From contig JAPSHM010000009.1 in the NCBI GenBank assembly GCA_031179845.1, forward strand, positions 1-32,124: 32,124 nucleotides of DNA, in the 5' to 3' direction. Under the pieces are notes generated by a model. It made no database searches, had not been told where the DNA came from, and worked only from the letters and a program-made list of their open reading frames with translations. Below are positions 1 through 8,766 of the stretch, piece by piece. Every line of letters begins with the position of its first letter. Position 1 is the first letter of the stretch. The stretch comes from Pedobacter sp. (GTDB lineage: Bacteria > Bacteroidota > Bacteroidia > Sphingobacteriales > Sphingobacteriaceae). The translations under genes and the position numbers were made by a program.

Positions 1-432
1 AACCAGTTTAACAGGTACCCGCTTTACTGTTTTTTCAGAAAAGTCAAAATACAAAGTATCAGGCTTTACGGAAATGATCTTCTGCGAGGTCTCGAGCTGC
101 CGGTTTACATTGTAAAGCTGCTCTGAAAAAAGTATAAAATTTCTGTTGTTAAGCTTTTCGAGGCTGATGGATATCGATTGTGGCTTGATCCGCAACCTGG
201 CAAAGAGCAATTGCCATCCTGTACCCTCTACCTGTAAATCTACCGTGTCTGACTGTAGCGGATGAAATGCTCTTTTCTGAGGGATGTTCTCATACTTTAA
301 CACTGTTTTCGCCGTGTAAACATATTTATTGTTCAATGCCATGAACAACCATGCTGCGATTGCAATAAGCAGGCAGATGACCAGCATTAGAAAGCGTTTT
401 CGCTCTACTTTTGTGAGTTTGATAAACGGCAT
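1..432 (-). CDS. YbbR-like (CdaR-type) protein, 3' part outside window
   Basis: I translated this leftward reading frame by hand: 144 codons from an ATG at 432 to the window edge without a stop. The protein begins with a short basic stretch (MPFIKLTKVERKRF), then one hydrophobic span at about residues 15-33, then a beta-rich extracytoplasmic region. A single N-terminal anchor followed by repeats of this kind is what YbbR/CdaR-like proteins of Bacteroidota look like, and in that phylum the gene commonly sits beside yajC, as here. In Firmicutes CdaR modulates a diadenylate cyclase; no such role can be inferred here. A terminator (525-564) separates it from yajC, so it probably has its own promoter, with TATTTTTG just ahead of the ATG as a weak candidate. 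The assignment rests on layout and context, not on a diagnostic motif. Confidence 0.7.
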   Translation of the reverse strand, partial: MPFIKLTKVERKRFLMLVICLLIAIAAWLFMALNNKYVYTAKTVLKYENIPQKRAFHPLQSDTVDLQVEGTGWQLLFARLRIKPQSISISLEKLNNRNFILFSEQLYNVNRQLETSQKIISVKPDTLYFDFSEKTVKRVPVKLV

Positions 433-524
433 TGATACAAAAATACAAATATTCTACTACTATAAAGACCCTCTCTATACCTTTCTATTTTGAAAAACGC
501 TATATTCAAAGAAAACAGCAGCAT

Positions 525-564
525 AAAAAAAGGCTGTATTCTTGAAAATACAACCTTTTTTTTT
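525..564 (-). terminator. Rho-independent terminator after yajC
   Basis: Arms at 525-540 and 547-562 pair (A-run, GG, one mismatch, then TGTATT with AATACA, then CC and T-run) around a 6-base loop. The stem is flanked by A on one side and T on the other, so it can act in both directions. For the leftward yajC operon the run of A at 525-531 becomes the U-tract. It lies 16 bases past the yajC stop and ahead of the YbbR-like gene. Confidence 0.75.
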
Positions 565-579
565 AAAAAATCTATAAAC

Positions 580-909
580 CTAAACTTTAGGTGTTTCTTC
601 CTTTGGTGCAATTGCTTTTGTAGCATCTAATGAAACTGCTGATTTATCAAAACGGATTTTTGTACCGCCCTCAACCTCAATTAAAAACGTGGTGTCATTC
701 ATATCGACAATACGGCCATGAATTCCGGCTGTAGTCACAATCTTATCCCCTTTTTTAAGGTTTTCAACCATTTTCTTAAGGTCTTTTGCTTTTTTCACCT
801 GAGGTCTGATCATAAAGAAATAGAAAACTACCATGATTAAAACCATGGGTATCAATGTGCTTAACATACTGCTGTTTCCCTGGGCTTGCAAAATTACTGT
901 TGATATCAT
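580..909 (-). CDS. yajC: Preprotein translocase subunit YajC
   Basis: The 109-residue product has the YajC layout: a short periplasmic start, one membrane span at about residues 18-34 (LIPMVLIMVVFYFFMIRP), then a basic cytoplasmic domain with the family's RPQxKKxK stretch and a small beta domain (GDKIVTTAGIHGRIVDM). YajC associates with SecDF, which uses the proton gradient to help SecYEG move proteins across the inner membrane. The start is an ATG at 909. It is the last gene of a leftward cluster after nusB and the DUF1573 lipoprotein, 21 bases downstream of the latter, and is followed by a terminator. Length and motifs are normal for the family. Confidence 0.95.
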   Translation of the reverse strand: MISTVILQAQGNSSMLSTLIPMVLIMVVFYFFMIRPQVKKAKDLKKMVENLKKGDKIVTTAGIHGRIVDMNDTTFLIEVEGGTKIRFDKSAVSLDATKAIAPKEETPKV

Positions 910-930
910 ATTGTGTTGTATAAATTTATA

Positions 931-1389
931 TTAATTAGCTTGTTCGATAATTTCACCTGTTAAATGTAAGGTTGCAGTTTGAGGTTGAGCGTTTGAAGTA
1001 ACAGTGATCACCTTGTCTTGCATACCCGATTTTCCGTTGCTGTCGAATACCACTTTAATTTCTCCTTCTGCTCCTGGTTTGATAGGCTCTTTAGGCACTT
1101 CCGGTACTGTACAGCCGCACGTTGCAGTTGCGTCGAGTATTATCAAAGGGCTTGTACCTACGTTTTTAAATTTGTAACTATAGGAAACTTTTTCACCCTG
1201 GGTAATCTTACCAAAATTGAAGTTTCCGTTCTCAAAATTTATTACTGCTGCCTCTCCAGGTGCAACTACCGCTGAATCAACAACTTCTAATGAATGCTCG
1301 CTCTCTGTTGTTGCTGAGCTAGTTGCATTTGTGTTTTGGCATGACATAAAAGTGACGGCCACTATAGCCAGTACAAAAAGTTTCTTCAT
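931..1389 (-). CDS. DUF1573 lipoprotein
   Basis: From the ATG at 1389 the product is 152 residues. It begins with a lipoprotein signal peptide (MKKLFVLAIVAVTFMSC), so the mature protein should be lipid-anchored at the cysteine. After a Ser/Thr/Glu-rich linker, residues from about 48 form a DUF1573 Ig-like beta domain with its typical FxFGxIxxGEKV, CGCTVPE and GEIKVVFDS motifs. The reading frame is open back to a TTG at 1401, which would overlap the nusB stop by 11 bases. I prefer the ATG because it starts the signal peptide cleanly and lies one base after the nusB stop codon (1391-1393). DUF1573 proteins are abundant in Bacteroidota and have no established biochemical role. Confidence 0.93.
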   Translation of the reverse strand: MKKLFVLAIVAVTFMSCQNTNATSSATTESEHSLEVVDSAVVAPGEAAVINFENGNFNFGKITQGEKVSYSYKFKNVGTSPLIILDATATCGCTVPEVPKEPIKPGAEGEIKVVFDSNGKSGMQDKVITVTSNAQPQTATLHLTGEIIEQAN

Positions 1390-1390
1390 T

Positions 1391-2341
1391 TTATTCTTCA
1401 ATTAGTCCGCGTCCTACTTTGTGAATACTATCAGTCCTTTTCAGATCGCCTAAAATTTTATCTAAGATACCGTTAATAAATGAATTACTTTTCGGCGTAC
1501 TGTAATCTTTTGACAAATCAAGATACTCATTGATCGTTACTTTAACGGGGATCGATGGAAAATTTAACAATTCGCATATCGCCATTTTCATTAGAATGGT
1601 ATCCATCAATGCAATCCTTTCAGATTCCCAATTTTTAGTCCGTTCTGCAATTAATTCCTGATATTCCTTGTTATTCTTGAGGGTGTAGATGAATAGGTCC
1701 TGAACAAACTTGCTATCTTCTGCCCAGTCCTGACTGATCGGGGTTAGTTTGTTTTTGAAAGGATCATCAGATGTAAAATTCTTAATCGTCTTGGCCACCA
1801 TGCCTTGCATCACCTCCTTGTCAACTGACCAATTGATAAATTTATCTTCAAATGCCTGTATGATGTTATGGCTTTTGAGAATGATCTTCCTAAAGATGAA
1901 TTTGATGATGGTCTTTGATTCCTCGAGATCGTTGTTCTCGTCGGCCAGATAAGCAGCATACTCCGGTGATACCTTAAGGGTATTGAATATCGCTTTTACA
2001 AATTCGGGATCCGACATCCAGTTTATCCGATACTTGTGGATGGCAGCGATGTAATCTGGATTCTGTTTTAGGGTAACCGCAAATTTGTTGTTCAATAACT
2101 TCAAATTTGGATTGAGATCGTCTGCAGTGGGCAGGTGCTTGTTGGCACGCTCCGTGGCGTCAATTTCCGTGTACTCCGTGGTCTCTACCAATAGCGAAAG
2201 CATGCGGACGTACATCTCATATACGTCATCAATACTCTGCATCAACGCCTTTTTGGACGCTGCCAGATCTCTTTTGTCTGTCATTTGCCATGCGAAAATA
2301 TTCTGCAAAGCTTTAATTCTTAAGTGCCTTCTGTTTAACAT
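1391..2341 (-). CDS. nusB: Transcription antitermination protein NusB, long form
   Basis: This 316-residue protein starts with the NusB signature RRHLRIKALQ and ends with a typical NusB helical core (about 225-305: NWESERIALMDTILMKMAI, then FPSIPVKVTINEYLDLSK and a final SNSFINGILDKI). Between them lies about 190 residues not found in the 140-residue E. coli protein; such long forms are usual in Bacteroidota. NusB with NusE (S10) binds boxA RNA and helps RNA polymerase finish rRNA operons. The ATG at 2341 is 33 bases from the upstream dehydrogenase stop and the next gene starts one base past this stop, so the genes are likely co-transcribed. Confidence 0.93.
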   Translation of the reverse strand: MLNRRHLRIKALQNIFAWQMTDKRDLAASKKALMQSIDDVYEMYVRMLSLLVETTEYTEIDATERANKHLPTADDLNPNLKLLNNKFAVTLKQNPDYIAAIHKYRINWMSDPEFVKAIFNTLKVSPEYAAYLADENNDLEESKTIIKFIFRKIILKSHNIIQAFEDKFINWSVDKEVMQGMVAKTIKNFTSDDPFKNKLTPISQDWAEDSKFVQDLFIYTLKNNKEYQELIAERTKNWESERIALMDTILMKMAICELLNFPSIPVKVTINEYLDLSKDYSTPKSNSFINGILDKILGDLKRTDSIHKVGRGLIEE

Positions 2342-2374
2342 GAATGTAAGAACGAGCGGTAAATTACCTGGTTA

Positions 2375-3463
2375 TTAAAATGATGATTTTATTTTCTTGA
2401 TATCGATTATCCTTTGTTCCGCAATCCGGTTTGCTGCCCATATTGTTGGTATATTGTCATTCTTGGACATTTTAATTACGTCCCTGGTAGCGTTGTAAAT
2501 GTTCTCAGTCAACTGCATGGTACGTTTCTTACCATAACCTGTAAGCTCCGAATAACAACTGATCAGCCCTCCAGCATTGATCAGATAATCCGGCGCGAAT
2601 AAGATGCCTTTATCCAACAATAGCTTTCCGTGAACGTTTTCGTCTGCTAGCTGGTTATTTGCAGACCCGGCAATAATGGCAAACTTCATTTTATTGATAG
2701 TCCTATCGTTGACTGTAGCGCCTAATGCACAAGGCGCATAAATATCAACATCCAGACCAAAAATTTTATCTGCACTGATCGGCTTTGCTTTATAGGTGCG
2801 TGCAACATGTTGTAGGCGTTCTTCGTTAATGTCACTGATATAAACTTCTACATTTTCGGCTCTGAGAAGTGCGACAAGATGCTCACCTACATTTCCAATT
2901 CCCTGTACAACTACAGATCTTCCGGCAAGCATATCCGTTCCAAAGACTTCCTTAACACATGCTTTGATTCCAAGGTATACCCCTTTTGCAGTAGTTGGAG
3001 CCGGATTACCCGTCCCTCCTAAAGACTCAGGAACACCTGTCACATGGCTGGTTTCCATGCGAATGTACTCCATATCTTTGGTTGTGGTACCTAATTCTTC
3101 TGCGGTAATGAACTCACCATTAAGATTTTTGATGAATCTGCCAAAGCTGCGCATCATTGCTTCTGATTTACCTTTTCTGGAATCACCAATAATGACCGCC
3201 TTGCCACCTCCTAGATTTAATCCGGTGATGGATGCTTTATAGGTCATGGCACTTGATAACCTCAATACATCTTCCAGTGCTTCGGCTTCTGTTGCATAGC
3301 TCCACATTCGGGTTCCGCCTAAGGCAGGGCCTAAAGTCGTATCATGAATGGCTATAATCGCTTTTAATCCAGTATCGGGATCATTGCAAAAGACAACCTT
3401 CTTGTGCCCCGATGCACTCAACTGATCCAAAACGGAATTTACCACAGAACTATTACCAGACAT
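2375..3463 (-). CDS. Leu/Glu/Phe/Val dehydrogenase
   Basis: The 362-residue protein belongs to the amino-acid dehydrogenase superfamily that reversibly deaminates branched-chain or related amino acids with NAD(P)+. Visible features are the substrate-binding region around residues 44-90 (GPALGGTRMW, a lysine near 76, and GLNLGGGKAV with K88), and the dinucleotide-binding Rossmann motif GIGNVGEHL at about 188-196. Its closest layout is leucine dehydrogenase rather than the longer (about 450 residue) glutamate dehydrogenases. A likely role in this phylum is supplying branched 2-oxo acids, which prime iso-branched fatty acids; that is inference. It is first in the leftward cluster with nusB, the DUF1573 gene and yajC. 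Exact substrate cannot be read from sequence. Confidence 0.88.
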   Translation of the reverse strand: MSGNSSVVNSVLDQLSASGHKKVVFCNDPDTGLKAIIAIHDTTLGPALGGTRMWSYATEAEALEDVLRLSSAMTYKASITGLNLGGGKAVIIGDSRKGKSEAMMRSFGRFIKNLNGEFITAEELGTTTKDMEYIRMETSHVTGVPESLGGTGNPAPTTAKGVYLGIKACVKEVFGTDMLAGRSVVVQGIGNVGEHLVALLRAENVEVYISDINEERLQHVARTYKAKPISADKIFGLDVDIYAPCALGATVNDRTINKMKFAIIAGSANNQLADENVHGKLLLDKGILFAPDYLINAGGLISCYSELTGYGKKRTMQLTENIYNATRDVIKMSKNDNIPTIWAANRIAEQRIIDIKKIKSSF

Positions 3464-3488
3464 ATATTTTTATTTATCAGATATGTCG

Positions 3489-3496
3489 CAAAACTA
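3489..3496 (-). promoter_or_regulatory. Putative -7 element upstream of the dehydrogenase
   Basis: On the minus strand this reads TAGTTTTG, matching the Bacteroidota TAnnTTTG -7 consensus, 25 bases ahead of the dehydrogenase ATG. I found no convincing TTG -33 element at the expected spacing. Confidence 0.4.
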
Positions 3497-3535
3497 GCAT
3501 AAAAAAACATTATTTACATTGTTTTAACTAAAGAG

Positions 3536-3568
3536 TTTGAAAAAAGTACCGCGATTTGGATAACTTTA
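3536..3568 (+). promoter_or_regulatory. Putative promoter of the ABC transporter gene
   Basis: TTTG at 3536-3539 is separated by 21 bases from TAACTTTA at 3561-3568, close to the Bacteroidota TTTG/TAnnTTTG pattern. The start codon follows 6 bases later, so the transcript would be leaderless or nearly so. Confidence 0.4.
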
Positions 3569-3574
3569 CGGCAA

Positions 3575-5365
3575 ATGAAACACCTGCGTTTTTTAAACAA
3601 ATACTTCTATAAATATAAATGGTGGATTATCCCGGGGGTATTCTTTGTGATCATTTCCAATATTTTTGGAGTTGTCCCAGCTCAGGTTATCGGCCACGCA
3701 TTTAATCTTATTACAGAAAACATCCAAATTTACCAGCTCTTTGAAGGATTTGACCGTGCAGCTGTGGTGTATGACATCTTCAGCACAAGCCTTTTCTATT
3801 TTGGGATGCTGGTTTTGGTACTTTACTTATTAAGGGGACTGTTCCTGTTTTTTATGCGGCAAACTATTATTCTGATGTCAAGACACATAGAATTTGACAT
3901 GAAGAATGAGATATATGCACATTATCAAAAACTAAGTCTTGGCTTTTATAGGCGAAACAATACGGGCGACTTAATGAACCGGGCTACGGAGGATGTGAAC
4001 AGGGTTCGGATGTATGTTGGTCCTGCAATTATGTATACCATTAACACAGCAGTACTTTTCTTACTGGTTATTTATGCCATGTTCTCTGTGAATGTTACAC
4101 TGGCCATCTGGTGCCTTTTGCCTTTACCAGTACTGGTGGTCATTATCTATTTCGTCAATACACTGATCAACCAAAAGAGCGAGCAGATCCAGGAACAATT
4201 GTCTAAACTTTCAAGCTTTGTGCAGGAGCGGTTTTCGGGCATCAGAGTGATCAAATCCTATGTTAGGGAGGATTATACGCAAAAGATCTTTGCTCAAGAA
4301 AGTCAGGGTTACAAAAACAATGCAATGGGCCTTGTTAAGGTGCAGGCACTTTTTTTTCCTACAATGCTTTTACTGGTAGGGCTGAGTACAATTCTTACTA
4401 TTTATATCGGAGGTAAGCAGGTGATAGACGGATCAATTACTCCCGGTAATATTGCCGAGTTTATCGTCTATGTAAATCAACTTACCTTCCCTGTTTCCAT
4501 GCTTGGATGGGTAACCACGCTGATCCAGCGTGCCTCGGCTTCTCAAAAACGAATTAATGAGTTTTTACAGTTGACACCGGATGTTACTTCTGGCGAAATA
4601 GGAATCTCCCAGCTTAAAGGCAATATTAAATTTGAACAGGTTAGCTTTACCTATCCGGATACTGGCATACAGGCTATCAAAGATGTAAGTTTTGAGATTG
4701 AACAGGGACAGTTTGTAGCACTCATTGGGCGGACGGGTTCAGGAAAATCAACACTTGCCAATTTGATCATGCGGATGTATGATGCACAGGAAGGACAAAT
4801 TACTGTGGATGGGACGCCAATAAAGGAGCTCAATCTGAATAAGTACAGGAGCCAAATCGGCTTTGTACCGCAGGAGGTCTTTCTTTTTTCTGATACCATA
4901 AAAAACAACATTGCCTTTGGGCTAGACCAGGTGACGGATGCAGAGGTCGAGCGTGCAGCGAGACATGCTGCCGTATACCATAACATTATCAATTTTGAAC
5001 TGAAGTTCGAAACGATGCTTGGAGAAAGGGGTATTACTTTATCTGGCGGACAAAAACAGCGCGTTTCCATTGCTCGGGCGTTGATAAAAGAACCGGGAAT
5101 TCTTATTTTTGACGACTGTCTTTCTGCTGTTGATACGAGAACTGAAGAAGAAATTTTAAGTAATTTAGGGAAAATTATGAAAGATAAAACCAGTATTCTG
5201 ATTGCACATCGCATTTCTACGATAAAAAATGCCGATAAAATAATAGTGTTGGACAGTGGTAAAATCATTGAACAAGGCAGTCATACGCAATTATTGGCAC
5301 TTGAAGGCGCTTATGCTGAAATGTACCAAAACCAATTATTGGAAGAAGAAAGTGAAACTATTTAA
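3575..5365 (+). CDS. ABC exporter half-transporter (membrane domain fused to ATPase)
   Basis: The 596-residue protein is a type IV (MsbA-like) exporter: six membrane spans in about residues 15-320 followed by an ATPase domain. The ATPase shows Walker A (G385-S392, GRTGSGKS), the signature LSGGQ (489-493), Walker B ending in D513, a SAVD D-loop and the switch histidine H545. The residue after the Walker B aspartate, normally the catalytic glutamate, is aspartate (D514). Such a change is typical of the degenerate partner in heterodimeric exporters, yet no partner gene is adjacent. It is divergent from the dehydrogenase operon and 67 bases ahead of the PUR gene. Substrate (drug, lipid or peptide) cannot be told from sequence. 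Confidence 0.9.
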   Translation: MKHLRFLNKYFYKYKWWIIPGVFFVIISNIFGVVPAQVIGHAFNLITENIQIYQLFEGFDRAAVVYDIFSTSLFYFGMLVLVLYLLRGLFLFFMRQTIILMSRHIEFDMKNEIYAHYQKLSLGFYRRNNTGDLMNRATEDVNRVRMYVGPAIMYTINTAVLFLLVIYAMFSVNVTLAIWCLLPLPVLVVIIYFVNTLINQKSEQIQEQLSKLSSFVQERFSGIRVIKSYVREDYTQKIFAQESQGYKNNAMGLVKVQALFFPTMLLLVGLSTILTIYIGGKQVIDGSITPGNIAEFIVYVNQLTFPVSMLGWVTTLIQRASASQKRINEFLQLTPDVTSGEIGISQLKGNIKFEQVSFTYPDTGIQAIKDVSFEIEQGQFVALIGRTGSGKSTLANLIMRMYDAQEGQITVDGTPIKELNLNKYRSQIGFVPQEVFLFSDTIKNNIAFGLDQVTDAEVERAARHAAVYHNIINFELKFETMLGERGITLSGGQKQRVSIARALIKEPGILIFDDCLSAVDTRTEEEILSNLGKIMKDKTSILIAHRISTIKNADKIIVLDSGKIIEQGSHTQLLALEGAYAEMYQNQLLEEESETI

Positions 5366-5370
5366 TTTGA

Positions 5371-5403
5371 TTTTGAACTTTACTGATTAATAGTTTATAT
5401 TTA
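5371..5403 (+). promoter_or_regulatory. Putative promoter of the PUR-family gene
   Basis: TTTTG at 5371-5375 is followed after 20 bases by TATATTTA (5396-5403), close to the Bacteroidota consensus, and the ATG lies 29 bases further on. This would give the PUR gene its own transcript in addition to read-through from the ABC gene. Confidence 0.45.
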
Positions 5404-5432
5404 CCCGAACCAAAACCAAGATCAATATCACC

Positions 5433-5759
5433 ATGGGAGAATTTGACAACAAAGAGAGAGAAGAGGTATTTTCAAAAAAAGTAAGAGCGGGTAAAAGAAC
5501 TTATTTTTTCGATGTAAAAGCAACAAGGTCCGGAGATTATTACCTAACCCTAACAGAAAGTAAGAAAAGACTAGAAGACGGTGTATTTGTAAAGCATAAA
5601 ATCTTTTTATATAAGGAAGACTTTGAGAAGTTTACAGAAGGTTTAACCGAGACGGTTGAATATATCAAAAACCACCAGGAGGTTGTAGAAAAACGTTATG
5701 AATATTCTGAAAATCATGAAGGAGTGGTAAAAAACCACAACGATGATTTCTCTTTCTAA
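5433..5759 (+). CDS. PUR-family nucleic-acid-binding protein (DUF3276)
   Basis: The 108-residue protein carries one PUR-like repeat: KVRAGKRTYFFDVKATR then YYLTLTESKK and FVKHKIFLYKEDFEKF, a beta-beta-beta-beta-alpha pattern. It matches the DUF3276 family, whose Borrelia and Bacteroidota members resemble eukaryotic Pur-alpha and are expected to bind single-stranded DNA or RNA as dimers. The C-terminal 25 residues are hydrophilic, His/Asn/Glu-rich and probably disordered. The gene has a putative promoter of its own and ends at a strong terminator. Its cellular target in Bacteroidota is not established. Confidence 0.88.
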   Translation: MGEFDNKEREEVFSKKVRAGKRTYFFDVKATRSGDYYLTLTESKKRLEDGVFVKHKIFLYKEDFEKFTEGLTETVEYIKNHQEVVEKRYEYSENHEGVVKNHNDDFSF

Positions 5760-5775
5760 AATATAAAGGAACTTT

Positions 5776-5812
5776 AAAAAAGCCCTGTTGATCATTTCAG
5801 CAGGGCTTTTTT
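5776..5812. terminator. Bidirectional Rho-independent terminator
   Basis: A 10-bp stem (AGCCCTGTTG, 5781-5790, with CAGCAGGGCT, 5799-5808 approx., one G-U pair) has a 7-base loop and is flanked by A6 on the left and T6 on the right. It serves the rightward PUR gene and the leftward outer-membrane protein gene, whose stop codon lies only 14 bases away. Confidence 0.9.
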
Positions 5813-5825
5813 AATGTATTTGCTA

Positions 5826-8717
5826 TTAATTCATGAAGCTTCCATCACCTCGGCGAATCACGTCTTTATTTCCTCGTCCTCTCGCTCCGGTCCATTTTTG
5901 CAGGCGCATACTTAGCCGAAGCATAAAATAGCGACTAAGTGCATTCGACTTGGTATCCGTATATCCCCCGTCTTCTCGAATGTCACGATTTACGAAATTG
6001 TTTTGATTGAGTAAGTCAAAAGCTTGCAAAGTGACCTTCCCCCTGCGGTTAAGCAATTCTTTTTCCAAATAAGCATTAACAACAAAAGGGTTACTTGTAA
6101 CATTCGCATTGATACCACTTACGTAATTTTTGCTTGCACTATAACCAAACAGCCAGTCTTTAAAAAAATAAACTCTTCCATCTACGTTTAAAGCAATAGT
6201 GCTTTGTTTAACATCACGAAATTGTGGAACACTGTTTACAGATTTTGTATAGTTGTAAGATATGTTTGGATTGATTTCAAACCAATCATTGGGATTGATT
6301 CTTGGACCAAAACGCTCGATAAAAGTTTGTACGACATTCACATTCTTTTGCGAATCGTTCATTGAAATACGGTTATCATAACTAATAGACCCGCTAAATG
6401 CAAGATTATACCGCCTGTCATTCAACTGTTTATTGATGGAGTAATTCCCACTGATCTTGTAAACGCCATTCATATTCAAATATCTCGTTTCAGTGATAAA
6501 AACAGAATCAGGAAGTACGCTGGCATCAAGAATTGGCACATTATTTCTGATCACAGCATTATCTGTTAGTGACGCATTCAAATGTACTGAGTAATTTAGC
6601 TTCGCATTGGCTATGTAATTATCATATACTGCCCTGACACCATGTTGAAACGTGGCACTCAGGTCGGGATTACCTACAATAGGGTTTTGCGGGTTAGTCA
6701 CATCTCTTACGGGTTGAATCTGATCAAAAGTTGGTTCAACTGCATTTCCGGAATAGTTGAACGCAATCCTATGTTGTCTGGACCATAGATACTCAAATCT
6801 GGCAATAGGGACCATGTTGAAACTGCTTCTGCTGGTCGATGTTCCCAAGCTTACTTTAGTCCCTGAGAGCACGGACGGAATTGCCGTTACGCCCAGTGAA
6901 AAGCGAACCTTAGAAGTATTGCTTAGCCCATATCTGTAGTTTAAAGCGATGCGTCCTTGAGTAAATGAATAATCATAAATATTACTTAATGAATCAATAA
7001 TGCCGGTAGGATTTCCGTTTATGATATTTTTGGTGGTAGCGGTGTTATCATACCCATTGTAGTTTATTTGGGCATTCAATTCAAACTGGGTATTGGCAGT
7101 TAACGGTTCGGCAAACGTTAAACTTCCGCGGTAATTATCCTGCAAATTTTTTCTGGCAACAATCCTGTTCACCGCAGAATCGCGTTGTTCTGTTTCCGCT
7201 TCGTTCAAAAAATAAATGATCTTAGTATCCTGTTCCTGTTGCTGATCTTGATTATTACTGTTTAGATCAGCTTGAAAAGAGATGTTTCGTCTTGGTTTTT
7301 TGAATATATGCTGATAGAACACTGAGGTACCAAGTTGAGGTCTGGTATTTCTGCTATAATTTTGTCCTTCTCTGTTTTGATGTAAGAAACCTGTCTGACT
7401 AATTTTCGAAAGACTACTCGTATTGGCTAAAGTGTATCTTAGCGTTGGAACAATCCGCAAGAAATTGCTGGTATCTAAATTAAATTCAAGTTCTGCCTTA
7501 AAATTGTGATTCCTATTGATGTTATCACTTTCGATCAAGCTAAATGCATTGGTAAAATGGGTAACATTACCATTTACCGTATCACGGATTACAGTGGGTG
7601 TAACGGAGTAACTATCATTTAAAGAGTTAGTGTTGGTCGTCCTATAATCATAGTTAATGTTGTATTCGATCTTCTTGCTAATTTTATCACGAATGCTGAA
7701 TGATCCATTTCCGCTCGTCGTAGTTCCGCCACTTGCACTATTGTTTCCTCCTTGATTTCTTCCTCCATTGTCTCCACCTGCAACTCCATTGATCGTATTA
7801 TTATATCTTCCATTTAAACCGATGGTCTGATTTTTATTCACCCGGGTCGCAAACATTCCAGCTTCATAACGATCATTGTTTCCACCACCTACGTTCAGGT
7901 GTGCCATATTGCCTACTGATTTATCTTCGCGGGTAGTGATGTTTAAGATTTTTTCCGGATCCCCGTTTTTTATGCCTGTACGTGCTGCCTGATCTCCATA
8001 ATCATCAACGATTTGAATTCGATCAACTATCTCGGCCGGCAGATTCTTGATGGCATTTGCAAGATCACCACCAAGATATTCTTTTCCGTTCAATTTAGCT
8101 TTTGTAATGCTCTGTCCCTGATGTACCAGGGTTCCGTCATTTCCTACCTCCATGCCCTCCATTTTTTTCAAAAGCTCATCTACCGTAGAGTTGGCCCTTA
8201 CGACATAATCACTTGCCTTGTATTCTACAGTATCTGTTTTATAGGTAATTGAGGGTGTCCCATTGATCACAACAGTATTAAGCATATTCTTTTCTTCCTT
8301 CAATACAATGGGGTCCATTACTATCCTCGGAATCCTATCATTCTGCTTGAAAAGCATGACAGGTGTTTTGGTGAAACCTAAGCTTTGCACGACCAGCGTA
8401 TAAGTTGCCGATTTTACATTTTTGAAAACGAAAATGCCATCACTATTTGTAGCGGTTTTCAAAGTATCTTTATCGGAGGTTAGACTGACGGTTGCCCCAA
8501 TTACACCCAGATCTGTGCTGTCTTTTACAATTCCACTGATTTGCCTGGTTGGTAAAGGCGGATCTTCCACTTTTTTTTGAGATGGCTGCTGAGCTAATGC
8601 TCCGGAAAAGCAAAAGAGCATTAACAAAATGGCGACTAGTGTCTTGGGGTTTTTTCGGAATTCGGTTTGAATCGGCGCATTCAAATCACTGGTAATTACC
8701 CGATTATAATAATTCAT
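5826..8717 (-). CDS. Outer-membrane beta-barrel protein with carboxypeptidase-like N-domain
   Basis: This 963-residue protein has a signal peptide at about 22-43 behind an unusually long 20-residue N-terminal lead (no other Met start is available). Next comes a carboxypeptidase-regulatory-like beta domain (about 57-137: ISGIVKDSTDLGVIGATVSL), then a plug-like region (about 145-265), an Asn/Gly/Ser-rich segment (312-340), and a long stretch of alternating beta strands forming a barrel of the TonB-receptor/OMP_b-brl type. The C-terminus ends in a basic, non-aromatic tail rather than the usual final aromatic residue. It follows the secreted Gly-rich protein by 49 bases, so the two are likely one transcript. 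No substrate can be assigned, and no SusD partner is present. Confidence 0.88.
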   Translation of the reverse strand: MNYYNRVITSDLNAPIQTEFRKNPKTLVAILLMLFCFSGALAQQPSQKKVEDPPLPTRQISGIVKDSTDLGVIGATVSLTSDKDTLKTATNSDGIFVFKNVKSATYTLVVQSLGFTKTPVMLFKQNDRIPRIVMDPIVLKEEKNMLNTVVINGTPSITYKTDTVEYKASDYVVRANSTVDELLKKMEGMEVGNDGTLVHQGQSITKAKLNGKEYLGGDLANAIKNLPAEIVDRIQIVDDYGDQAARTGIKNGDPEKILNITTREDKSVGNMAHLNVGGGNNDRYEAGMFATRVNKNQTIGLNGRYNNTINGVAGGDNGGRNQGGNNSASGGTTTSGNGSFSIRDKISKKIEYNINYDYRTTNTNSLNDSYSVTPTVIRDTVNGNVTHFTNAFSLIESDNINRNHNFKAELEFNLDTSNFLRIVPTLRYTLANTSSLSKISQTGFLHQNREGQNYSRNTRPQLGTSVFYQHIFKKPRRNISFQADLNSNNQDQQQEQDTKIIYFLNEAETEQRDSAVNRIVARKNLQDNYRGSLTFAEPLTANTQFELNAQINYNGYDNTATTKNIINGNPTGIIDSLSNIYDYSFTQGRIALNYRYGLSNTSKVRFSLGVTAIPSVLSGTKVSLGTSTSRSSFNMVPIARFEYLWSRQHRIAFNYSGNAVEPTFDQIQPVRDVTNPQNPIVGNPDLSATFQHGVRAVYDNYIANAKLNYSVHLNASLTDNAVIRNNVPILDASVLPDSVFITETRYLNMNGVYKISGNYSINKQLNDRRYNLAFSGSISYDNRISMNDSQKNVNVVQTFIERFGPRINPNDWFEINPNISYNYTKSVNSVPQFRDVKQSTIALNVDGRVYFFKDWLFGYSASKNYVSGINANVTSNPFVVNAYLEKELLNRRGKVTLQAFDLLNQNNFVNRDIREDGGYTDTKSNALSRYFMLRLSMRLQKWTGARGRGNKDVIRRGDGSFMN

Positions 8718-8766
8718 TTGTGTGTTCGTATGGTTGAATGCGTTCGGTCTGGTCAGCGTTTATTAA

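Noticed and set aside
405-626. 73-codon minus-strand frame over the yajC end
   Set aside because: It overlaps both yajC and the terminator, and disagrees in frame with the YbbR-like gene that is better supported.
4651-5268. 205-codon minus-strand frame inside the ABC gene
   Set aside because: It mirrors the conserved ATPase domain; the predicted protein has no family features.
5826-8717. SusC of a polysaccharide utilisation locus
   Set aside because: No SusD, glycoside hydrolase or regulator is adjacent, and the barrel is of the smaller OMP_b-brl type with a carboxypeptidase-like N-domain.
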